Of a stretch of DNA of 5,660 nucleotides, positions 1 through 4,850 are shown piece by piece. The translations under genes and the position numbers were made by a program. The stretch is from Syntrophomonadaceae bacterium. GTDB taxonomy: Bacteria; Bacillota; Syntrophomonadia; Syntrophomonadales; Syntrophomonadaceae. Location: positions 1-5,660 of the forward strand of contig JAISDD010000202.1 of the NCBI GenBank assembly GCA_031265005.1, read 5' to 3'. The notes under the pieces were generated by a model. That model was given only the letters and a program-made list of their open reading frames with translations, did not search any database and was not told the origin of the DNA. Numbering within the stretch: position 1 is the stretch's first letter; each line of letters begins with the position of its first letter.

Positions 1-2
1 CG

Positions 3-620
3 GAAGCGGCGCTGGAAGTACGCGCTCCGCTGAAAGCGTCCAAAGCTGAAATAGAGCGTTTCATAACGGCTAAAGAGCACTGGATACAGCGTTCTATACG
101 TTCGTCGCTGGAGCGTTTGGAAAAGAAAGCGCAATTTCGCCTGGCTTACGGTAAATATCTGACTCTGCGCGGCGCAGAATATCCTATCGTTCCGGTTGAC
201 GGCAGCGAGGCTTATTGGGAACGGGACCGGTTTTGTTTTCCGCGCGGGCTTACGCCGGAGCAGATAAAACGCCGGGCGGCGCAGCTTTACCGATTGCTGG
301 CCCGGGATTATCTAACAGTCCGTGCTAAGGAACTGGCGGGAAAGATGAACGTCATGCCGGCCATGATAAAAATCACTTCCGCCAAAACTCGCTGGGGAAG
401 CTGTTCCGCGCGTGGGAACGTCAATTATTCTTGGCGGCTGATCATAGCCGGCGACCAGGCTATTGATTACGTGATCGTTCATGAGTTGGCCCACCTCAAG
501 GAGATGAACCATTCCGGCCGCTTTTGGGCGATCGTGGAGGCGGCGTTTCCTGATTACCGGGAACAGCACCGGGAGCTGCGGCTGCTGCAAAGACGCCTGG
601 AAGAAGAAGGATGGGACTGA
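3..620 (+). CDS. YgjP/SprT-like zinc metallopeptidase (DUF45 family), 5' partial
   Basis: The reading frame is open from the left edge, so the true start lies outside the window. A TTG at 117 is internal, because the upstream residues (APLKASKAEIERFITAKEHW region) match the conserved N-terminal part of YgjP-like proteins. The zincin site HELAH is encoded at 480-494, and the third likely zinc ligand is the His of NHSGRFW six residues further on. Upstream of it lies the family signature TRWGSCSARGNVNYSW with the WGSC core. The protein ends in a charged Arg/Glu tail (RRLEEEGWD). Members of this family are cytoplasmic, putative Zn-dependent peptidases, often annotated as M48-family or SprT-like; their physiological substrate is not settled. 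The gene is convergent with the toxin remnant, whose stop is 58 bases away, and no clear terminator lies between them. Family assignment is secure; the exact function is not. Confidence 0.9.
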   Translation, partial: EAALEVRAPLKASKAEIERFITAKEHWIQRSIRSSLERLEKKAQFRLAYGKYLTLRGAEYPIVPVDGSEAYWERDRFCFPRGLTPEQIKRRAAQLYRLLARDYLTVRAKELAGKMNVMPAMIKITSAKTRWGSCSARGNVNYSWRLIIAGDQAIDYVIVHELAHLKEMNHSGRFWAIVEAAFPDYREQHRELRLLQRRLEEEGWD

Positions 621-678
621 AAGAAGCATCAAGCCCCATAGGATAATGAAACAGATTAAATATTTTCATTGCCGTTCA

Positions 679-1060
679 TTACCATACACAAGCGACATCG
701 TAAAGACGTATATTTGCATTTGTCGTAATAAGGCTCATGTTCGCGGATATGGCCGCCGCGACAAGAAGCCTGCCGAAAGGTCACGGTGATGGAAAGGAAG
801 CGTTTCAACGATTGCCAAATGCTTGCGCCTGACAGGCAACACGGCGAATCCGTTTTCATAAGTGATGCGATAAAATTCCGAAACATCTCCGGCCAGAATC
901 ATCCTGCCGATACTTGCTTTGATAGCTACTTCCCAAGCTGAAACTATGCTGACGAAACAACGCGTCGCAGGGTCAAGTAATGTTCCCCGCGCATTTCCGG
1001 AGAGGTTTTCGGAGTTTGCGGCGCACCAGAGCACGGTGTGCGTATCCAAAAATAGTTCAC
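679..1060 (-). pseudogene. Decayed VapC-type PIN-domain toxin (frameshifted, catalytic Asp lost)
   Basis: The frame read from TTG at 1049 begins LDTHTVLW and continues through VSIVSAWEVAIK to LPFHHRD. These are the ordered landmarks of Sll0205-like PIN toxins, which are Mg-dependent ribonucleases. After the Asp codon at 780-782 the frame runs into 14 unrelated residues and a stop at 735. Shifting by one base from 780 restores the family C-terminus, PFGRLLVAAAISANMSLITT through YDVACVW, with a stop at 679-681; a missing C in a former GACCCT explains this. In the restored part, the usual PFDR reads PFGR, so a conserved active-site Asp is Gly. At the 5' end a GTG (1058-1060) overlaps the antitoxin TGA as expected for a coupled start, but it is out of frame by one base (GTGAACTA where GTGAAACTA would give MKLFLD). 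The first acid (LDTH) and SAWE Glu are retained. A sequencing error could explain one frameshift, but not both frameshifts and the substitution. Confidence 0.85.
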
Positions 1061-1149
1061 TCTATATACTCCTTAAAGTCGCCAAGCGGCGCATCAAAAT
1101 CATCACTCATCCACATTTTCCCTTCCCAGCCGCCCAAATTCAATAAACG
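1057..1149 (-). pseudogene. Truncated antitoxin remnant (DUF2281/VapB-like C-terminal tail)
   Basis: About 27 codons ending at TGA 1057-1059 encode NLGGWEGKMWMSDDFDAPLG followed by DFKEYIE. This matches the C-terminal tail of small antitoxins paired with PIN toxins, which commonly end in a GKIWMSDDFDxPLxDFKEYM-like segment that binds the toxin. The whole N-terminal half, where the dimerisation or DNA-binding part belongs, is missing. Upstream of about 1149 the frame enters the T-tract and hairpin of the HNH gene terminator and continues without resemblance to the family. No ATG or ribosome site precedes the remnant. The stop overlaps the ancestral GTG of the toxin, the usual translational coupling of such operons. 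The family could also be called Phd/YefM-like from the tail alone. The truncation itself is clear. Confidence 0.75.
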
Positions 1150-1151
1150 TG

Positions 1152-1191
1152 AAAAAACCCTGCAATACCGCATTATTAGGTATATACAGGG
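1152..1191 (-). terminator. Rho-independent terminator of the HNH gene
   Basis: On the minus strand, 52 bases after the HNH stop codon, CCCTG and CAGGG form an outer five-pair stem. ATACC and GGTAT form an inner five-pair stem across a small internal loop, with a nine-base apical loop. Six T residues follow at once (plus A1152-A1157). The T-tract runs directly into the antitoxin remnant, so this hairpin marks the left end of the HNH cassette. Confidence 0.75.
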
Positions 1192-1243
1192 ATTTGAACC
1201 GCTTATATATTTTGGTGGAGCATTTCCTCGCTGGTCGAGCACA

Positions 1244-1939
1244 TTAGATTTTACAATCCTTTTCATATTTCCATTTTAGCAATTCTTCTGAAGGCCAATC
1301 ACCTTTACTTTCTGGATAACTAATGTGTGTAGCCTTTATCGTAATGTCTTCAATAAAAGAAATAATTTCTCCGTCAGGTCTAATTTTCAAGGATCCTCTA
1401 TCAAAGGCTATTTCATGATTCGCACATAGACATATGCCATTGCAAGGCTTTTCTTCCCCTCCACTAGCAGCATCTTTTATATGTGCAGCCCGTAACACAT
1501 CAATATTGTCATTGCCGCATACAGCACATTGGTTTTTATATATAGCTAAAATATCATTCCTAAATGATGATTTTCTGTATGGTTTTTTATAGACTTTTTC
1601 AGTATATTCTTTTCCGCCGTATGGCAGGTTTTCTCTAATATCAGGCTCGTTTAATACTGAATATGTCCCATCGTTGTTTTCAACAGCAACAGGAATCGTT
1701 TCATATCTTTCTGCGGACATATCTAAATATGCAGAAGTTCCTTCACTATCAAAAATCACCATAGTACGGACTTCATCAATAGTATTGTGAAACATAATAC
1801 ATTTTATTGGATAATACTTCTCAGGCAAAGATTCCAAGTAATCTTCCCTAATATTACGGTTTCGTTTCTCTCTAATTGAAGCCATGTTAAATTCAATAAG
1901 TAATTGTTTTGTTAAATAACGTCTTTCACCCACATGCAA
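1244..1939 (-). CDS. HNH endonuclease (HNH_2-like), solitary
   Basis: The protein has 234 residues if counted from the ATG at 1946-1948, or 231 from TTG at 1937-1939. I prefer the TTG because GGAGG (plus 1949-1953) abuts the ATG with no spacer but lies nine bases from the TTG. Numbering from the ATG, residues 128-190 form the nuclease module: SSFRNDILAIYKNQ, then C141-x2-C144 (CAVC), the catalytic His in AAH (H156), N170 in CNGI, and H178 in NHEIAFDRG. This is the pattern of HNH_2-type domains found in restriction-like and defence nucleases, which cut DNA with a single metal ion. Residues 1-120 contain a charged segment (REKRNRNIREDYLE) and a beta-rich stretch with no family I recognise; it may provide target recognition. 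No methylase, helicase or other partner gene is adjacent. Base composition is clearly AT-richer than the flanking genes, suggesting transfer. A mobile-element role or an orphan restriction enzyme are both possible. Confidence 0.85.
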   Translation of the reverse strand: MHVGERRYLTKQLLIEFNMASIREKRNRNIREDYLESLPEKYYPIKCIMFHNTIDEVRTMVIFDSEGTSAYLDMSAERYETIPVAVENNDGTYSVLNEPDIRENLPYGGKEYTEKVYKKPYRKSSFRNDILAIYKNQCAVCGNDNIDVLRAAHIKDAASGGEEKPCNGICLCANHEIAFDRGSLKIRPDGEIISFIEDITIKATHISYPESKGDWPSEELLKWKYEKDCKI

Positions 1940-1948
1940 AATATTCAT

Positions 1949-1953
1949 CCTCC
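1949..1953 (-). promoter_or_regulatory. Ribosome-binding site deciding the HNH start
   Basis: GGAGG on the minus strand ends immediately before the ATG at 1946-1948, too close to serve it. TTG at 1937-1939, three codons further in the same frame, has a nine-base spacing and is the likelier start. Confidence 0.55.
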
Positions 1954-2221
1954 ATTCATCGAAACTTTATCTAAAACTGCTTTATTTTTTGAAAATTTTC
2001 CCCGCGCTTTCCCGTAAATATGCATCAGAGTTCTCTTCAATAAAATGCTTGAATTCTCCGGAATCAACTTTACGCTTCCGAGTTTGTCTAATTTTTATCC
2101 CAAGTATACCTTTTCGAGTTTTTTTCAGCTGTAGTATGTTGCCAGCGAAATTTTGTAGGCTTCATGTAATTCATTGATATGTCTTTCGTTTTTACACGTT
2201 ATTACTCTCATCTTATAATCT

Positions 2222-2238
2222 GTACTATACTGTAGTAC
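2222..2238. promoter_or_regulatory. Candidate operator palindrome downstream of the HNH-side promoter
   Basis: GTACTATACTGTAGTAC is an inverted repeat of GTACTA/TAGTAC around a five-base centre. It starts about three bases downstream of the transcription start predicted from the -10 box at 2248-2253, a position where a bound repressor would block initiation. No regulator gene is visible in the window, so a self-acting or host regulator is only inferred. Confidence 0.35.
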
Positions 2239-2247
2239 GCCATGTTT

Positions 2248-2277
2248 ATTATAGCGATTTTGTTTGAAATAAGTTAA
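2248..2277 (-). promoter_or_regulatory. Candidate sigma-70 promoter reading toward the HNH gene
   Basis: A perfect -10 box TATAAT (minus strand, 2248-2253) is preceded, after 18 bases, by TTAACT (2272-2277), a four-of-six match to the -35 consensus. It lies just past the tRNA-Ala 3' end and about 300 bases before the HNH start, implying a long leader. Confidence 0.45.
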
Positions 2278-2295
2278 GTTAAACGAGTATAACAC

Positions 2296-2371
2296 TGGTG
2301 GAGCTAGTGGGACTCGAACCCACGGCCTCTTGAATGCCATTCAAGCGCGATCCCAGCTTCGCCATAGCCCC
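2296..2371 (-). tRNA. tRNA-Ala (anticodon GGC), CCA encoded
   Basis: A complete 76-base cloverleaf can be read on the minus strand. The acceptor arm is GGGGCTA with TAGCTCC, including the G3-U70 wobble that identifies tRNA-Ala. The D-stem is GCGA/TCGC and the anticodon stem is CTTGA/TCAAG. The seven-base loop ATGGCAT places GGC at the anticodon, reading GCC and GCU. The T-arm is GTGGG-TTCGAGT-CCCAC. A73 and CCA are encoded at 2296-2299. The gene stands alone with its own promoter. Its 3' end borders the AT-rich HNH segment, a common integration position. Confidence 0.97.
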
Positions 2372-2415
2372 ACATGCGTCAGAGATATTCGCTGAATATG
2401 ATTTCAACAAATGAT

Positions 2416-2444
2416 ATTATATGCGATGATTTTCTAAAAGTCAA
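2416..2444 (-). promoter_or_regulatory. Strong sigma-70 promoter of tRNA-Ala
   Basis: On the minus strand TTGACT (2439-2444) and TATAAT (2416-2421) are separated by exactly 17 bases, a near-consensus arrangement typical of stable RNA genes. Transcription should start near 2409, giving a 5' leader of about 38 bases. The leader contains a small perfect hairpin, ATATTC/GAATAT with a three-base loop (2385-2399), just before the tRNA, where it may affect 5' processing. Confidence 0.85.
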
Positions 2445-2469
2445 CTTTATATTTAAGGCGCTGCAATAA

Positions 2470-2502
2470 AAATGAACCTCCTTTTGGCTTGGAGGTTCAT
2501 TT
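2470..2502 (-). terminator. Terminator of the acyl-CoA dehydrogenase gene (potentially bidirectional)
   Basis: AAATGAACCTCC (2470-2481) and GGAGGTTCATTT (2491-2502) form a perfect 12-pair stem with a nine-base loop, 43 bases after the stop at 2545. On the minus strand a short U tract overlaps and follows the stem. On the plus strand a longer T-rich tail follows, so it can stop transcription in both directions. It separates this gene from the tRNA-Ala promoter. Confidence 0.8.
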
Positions 2503-2544
2503 GTTTGTTTTTATAAGAAAGCGTTAAAAAAGCTAAACTAAAAA

Positions 2545-4380
2545 CTATACGAACAGTTCTTCCGCGACAGCGATAGAAGAATCGTCGGCGACTTGAACAG
2601 ATTTGGCTATTCCGAAGATGTCAGGCACGATGTTGTTGACATAGAATTTAGCCGTGGCTATTTTGCTCTTGTAGAAATTGGCGTCGAAATGATCCGGACC
2701 CAGTTCGGCTAGTTTTTTGGAGGCCATGAGCGCCTGGTCGAGGATCAGTTTGCCGCAATAAATTCTCGCTGAAGCGTGTAAGGTACGGGTAGCGAATAAT
2801 TGTTTGAGCGGTTTGTTATTAGCCTGCCATTCGTCGTTCTTGGCTAAGATGGTTTTGTAAGAATCGAGCGCTTCTGCTAAGAAAGCGAATTCGACGGCGA
2901 ATTCATCAGTTTTCTTGCCAGATACGAAGTCTTCGATTTCCGCCAGCCATTTTTTGAACGGAGCGCCGCCTTTCATTGAGAATTTACGTCCTGTGAGATC
3001 CTGAGCCTGAATAAAGTTGGTACCTTCCCACAAGGAGTAAATTTTGCAGTCACGGGCCAGAGAAGCCGCGGCATATTCCTCTATGAAGCCGTAGCCGCCG
3101 TGACACTGGATGGATTCTGAGGTAGAAGACCATGCGGTGTCCGAAACGTATGCTTTACAAAGAGGGATGTTTATCATGGCCATGTCGTCGGCGTACTCTC
3201 TCAGAGCCGCGTCGTTGGCTTCGTGAGAAAGGTCGATATAATAATAAGAGGAATAAAGCAGCGCCCGGGAAGCTTCCAAAGAAGCTTTTTGATACATCAG
3301 CATACGGCGGACGTCTTCATGCTCGATAATACGAACTTGCGGTCCTTTGGGATCAGTGGATTTTCTGCCCTGTACGCGGATTTTGGTGTAATCCAGAGCT
3401 GCGTAATAAGCGGCGCCGATCACGCCTAGGGAGAATAAACCGGTGTTTATACGTTCTTCGTTCATGAAACGGAACATCTGCTTTATGCCTTTGCCTTTTC
3501 CGTCAACCGGGAAAGCGTCTCCGACCAGCCAGCCTAAAGAATTGTTATTTTCGCCGAAAGCCAGAGTACAGGTGGAAGAACCGTGAATACCCATTTTATG
3601 CTCGATACCAACGGTGGTAACATCGTTCCAGGCTCCCTGTGAGCCGTCGTCGTTGACCCAGAATTTTGGTACGATAAAAAGGGAAATGCCGGCGGTGCCT
3701 TCAGCGGCGCCTTCGGTTTTGGCCAGAACTAAGTGGATGATGTTCTCGGCGCAATCATGGTCTCCGGAAGTGATGAAACATTTGGTGCCTTTGATTTTGT
3801 AAAGGCCGGGGGTATCGGTGGCAAAAGCTTTAGTGGAACAGTTTCCTACTTCGGATCCCGCTCCCGGTTCGGTCAAACCCATGGTTCCGCCCCATTCGCC
3901 GGAGAACAGCTTAGGCAGATAAAGGTCTTTCTGCTTTTCGGTTCCTTCAAACTGCAAGACGGTGGTAGCGCCCTGCGTCAGACACCATAACATGATAATG
4001 GACGGGGAAGCGCCAACCTGTTGTTCCAGGATCGGGGCGTACCAGCATAACGGCATTTTGCCTTCAGATTGGCGATCGCCGAATTGCGGGCCAAGCCCAG
4101 CTTCAACAACAGTGTTGTAGGCTTTTTTGAAACTTTCAGGGCTGATAACGGCGCTTTCATTTCCGCCTACGTACTTCATGCCGATCTCATCGGCGTCTTT
4201 GTTAGCCGGACAGAGTACGTCTTTACATATTTTGGCGTTAACATCCATGAAACTGTCGATGTCGTCAACACCATAATAATCTTTGTACCCGTCGCTGGCT
4301 AGTAATTGTTCCATATCCAGCCATTCTTTGATTTGGAACTGCATGTCGCGTGTCTGATAAAGATAATTATTGTGTGGCAA
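2545..4380 (-). CDS. Acyl-CoA dehydrogenase, long form with extra N- and C-terminal domains
   Basis: The product is a 611-residue FAD enzyme that oxidises an acyl-CoA to the 2,3-enoyl-CoA, passing electrons to electron-transferring flavoprotein. The chosen start is TTG at 4378-4380: GGAGG (plus 4388-4392) lies seven bases upstream, and the protein then begins MPHNNYLYQTRDMQF, like family members. The frame stays open to an ATG at 4467, but that start lacks a ribosome site. In order, numbered from the TTG: the family's short N-terminal segment (to about 35); the flavin/substrate motif LTEPGAGSE (169-177), with Glu where Asp is usual; ITSGDHD (203-209) and ISLFIVPK in the middle beta domain; CHGGYG (426-431); LWEGTN with E452 as the likely catalytic base; and an additional C-terminal helical region of about 120 residues. 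Length and motifs fit the roughly 600-residue subgroup rather than the 380-residue classical enzymes. Substrate chain length cannot be read from sequence. The gene appears monocistronic. Confidence 0.93.
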   Translation of the reverse strand: MPHNNYLYQTRDMQFQIKEWLDMEQLLASDGYKDYYGVDDIDSFMDVNAKICKDVLCPANKDADEIGMKYVGGNESAVISPESFKKAYNTVVEAGLGPQFGDRQSEGKMPLCWYAPILEQQVGASPSIIMLWCLTQGATTVLQFEGTEKQKDLYLPKLFSGEWGGTMGLTEPGAGSEVGNCSTKAFATDTPGLYKIKGTKCFITSGDHDCAENIIHLVLAKTEGAAEGTAGISLFIVPKFWVNDDGSQGAWNDVTTVGIEHKMGIHGSSTCTLAFGENNNSLGWLVGDAFPVDGKGKGIKQMFRFMNEERINTGLFSLGVIGAAYYAALDYTKIRVQGRKSTDPKGPQVRIIEHEDVRRMLMYQKASLEASRALLYSSYYYIDLSHEANDAALREYADDMAMINIPLCKAYVSDTAWSSTSESIQCHGGYGFIEEYAAASLARDCKIYSLWEGTNFIQAQDLTGRKFSMKGGAPFKKWLAEIEDFVSGKKTDEFAVEFAFLAEALDSYKTILAKNDEWQANNKPLKQLFATRTLHASARIYCGKLILDQALMASKKLAELGPDHFDANFYKSKIATAKFYVNNIVPDIFGIAKSVQVADDSSIAVAEELFV

Positions 4381-4387
4381 AAGAATT

Positions 4388-4392
4388 CCTCC
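4388..4392 (-). promoter_or_regulatory. Ribosome-binding site fixing a TTG start for the acyl-CoA dehydrogenase
   Basis: GGAGG on the minus strand lies seven bases before TTG at 4378-4380. The in-frame ATGs at 4467, 4413 and 4395 have no comparable upstream site, and the ATG at 4395 overlaps this one. Confidence 0.75.
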
Positions 4393-4471
4393 CATACTGT
4401 GTTTTTTATTCATCCAAGCCTCGACATCAATAAAACATGATGGCGACTTCAAGAACCAAAAAGACAAAAAC

Positions 4472-4490
4472 CAGATCTTTTTGACGCTTG
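4472..4490 (+). repeat. Direct repeat copy 1 (CAGATCTTTTT-GACGCTTG)
   Basis: This copy matches 4709-4726 except for one inserted G. It also forms half of a local hairpin, since TCTTTTTG at 4476-4483 pairs with CAAAAAGA at 4457-4464. It lies about 90 bases upstream of the acyl-CoA dehydrogenase start. Function unknown. Confidence 0.6.
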
Positions 4491-4651
4491 GCGCCGCACC
4501 TTGACTTCATTGATGCGCACAAGACTGCAAGACCATATTTAAAAGCTTACCCTAAAACCAACCGTGCGTCCTCCTCATATGTAAATGGCCGTTTTTTCAC
4601 AATCAGCAATTTTATAATTCAGCCGCTGGTCAATATCTCACTGCACAAAAC

Positions 4652-4680
4652 TCTATAGTATCTGCTCTCATCAAGCGCAA
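4652..4680 (-). promoter_or_regulatory. Weak candidate promoter for the acyl-CoA dehydrogenase gene
   Basis: TTGCGC (4675-4680) and TATAGA (4652-4657) on the minus strand are spaced by 17 bases, matching the consensus at three and four of six positions. It is the best-spaced pair I found upstream of the gene, but would give a leader of about 270 bases. The -35 box overlaps the inverted repeat half at 4671-4677. Confidence 0.25.
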
Positions 4681-4708
4681 GAAAACTAAATCGATCTTAA
4701 AATAAATT

Positions 4709-4726
4709 CAGATCTTTTTACGCTTG
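4709..4726 (+). repeat. Direct repeat copy 2 (CAGATCTTTTT-ACGCTTG)
   Basis: This is the second copy of the repeat at 4472-4490, 219 bases away and in the same orientation. Its CGCTTGA end (4721-4727) is inverted relative to TCAAGCG at 4671-4677, so the pair could form a hairpin or a two-site binding element. Function unknown. Confidence 0.6.
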
Positions 4727-4810
4727 ACCTACTCTATTTTAACAACAAACATAGCATAAACGCAACAAAATAATAAGCTAACATTGATATACAAAATATA
4801 CAAATTTATG

Positions 4811-4850
4811 AACGCCTGGCCGTCAGTTGTTTTTTAACGCCTGACAGTTG
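4811..4850. repeat. Short imperfect tandem duplication spanning the SLH gene stop codon
   Basis: AACGCCTGGCCGTCAGTTG (4811-4829) and AACGCCTGACAGTTG (4836-4850) are the same sequence except for a four-base gap and one adjacent change, 25 bases apart. The second copy encodes the last codons of the SLH protein, and the TAA stop (4834-4836) lies at its edge. It looks like a local duplication by replication slippage. Confidence 0.55.

Larger units (their letters stand above)
1954..2295. other. AT-rich leader between tRNA-Ala and the HNH gene; possible frameshifted small gene
   Basis: No intact gene is supported here. On the minus strand an ATG at 2172-2174 opens a 28-codon frame (MNYMKPTKFRWQHTTAEKNS, then KRYTWDKN) that stops at a TAG just after a run of five A. 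Dropping one A there would join it to a second frame, RQTRKRKVDSGEFKHFIEEN followed by SDAYLRESAGKIFKK, ending at TAA 1982-1984. That second frame contains no ATG, GTG or TTG of its own, so if it codes it is a frameshifted piece. A 28-codon minus frame at 2125-2211 is also open but has no ribosome site. I recognise no family in any of them. The stretch also holds the promoter and palindrome listed separately. It could equally be a non-coding leader. Confidence 0.3.
4393..4833. other. Intergenic region with repeats between the SLH-protein and acyl-CoA dehydrogenase genes
   Basis: No gene is supported in about 440 bases. The stretch becomes AT-rich toward 4740-4805. It contains the near-identical repeats at 4472-4490 and 4709-4726, an inverted TCAAGCG/CGCTTGA pair (4671-4677 and 4721-4727), an eight-pair CAAAAAGA/TCTTTTTG hairpin (4457-4483), and a weak promoter candidate. 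A strong but orphan ribosome-like site, GAGGAGG on the minus strand at 4570-4576, precedes only tiny frames: MRRTHGWF from ATG 4578, or MVLG from TTG 4561. I see no riboswitch or terminator that I can name here. Confidence 0.6.

Noticed and set aside
645..670. AATGAAA/TTTCATT hairpin between the convergent peptidase and toxin genes
   Set aside because: The stem is short and almost all A-T, the loop is 12 bases, and no T-tract follows on either strand, so it is not called as a terminator.
1185..1240. tRNA-like pieces: GGATTTGAACC (T-arm-like, antisense) and GCTGGTCGAGCAC (D-arm-like, sense)
   Set aside because: The two pieces have opposite orientations, no acceptor or anticodon stem can be drawn, and part of the stretch belongs to the HNH terminator. 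Chance resemblance is likelier than a tRNA relic.
1989..2177. Plus-strand 62-codon frame opposite the HNH leader
   Set aside because: It has no ribosome site, no recognisable domain, and lies antisense to the more protein-like minus-strand frames.
2125..2340. Minus-strand frame of 71 codons beginning MAFKRPWVRVPLAPP
   Set aside because: Its first third is the tRNA-Ala gene read as protein, a well-known artefact, and the rest has no ribosome site.
3132..3990. Several plus-strand frames of 62-85 codons inside the acyl-CoA dehydrogenase gene
   Set aside because: They lie antisense to a clearly coding gene and show no family resemblance or ribosome sites.
4381..4467. Longer N-terminus of the acyl-CoA dehydrogenase starting at the ATG at 4467
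   Set aside because: The extra 29 residues do not resemble the family and overlap the ribosome site that serves the TTG start at 4380.
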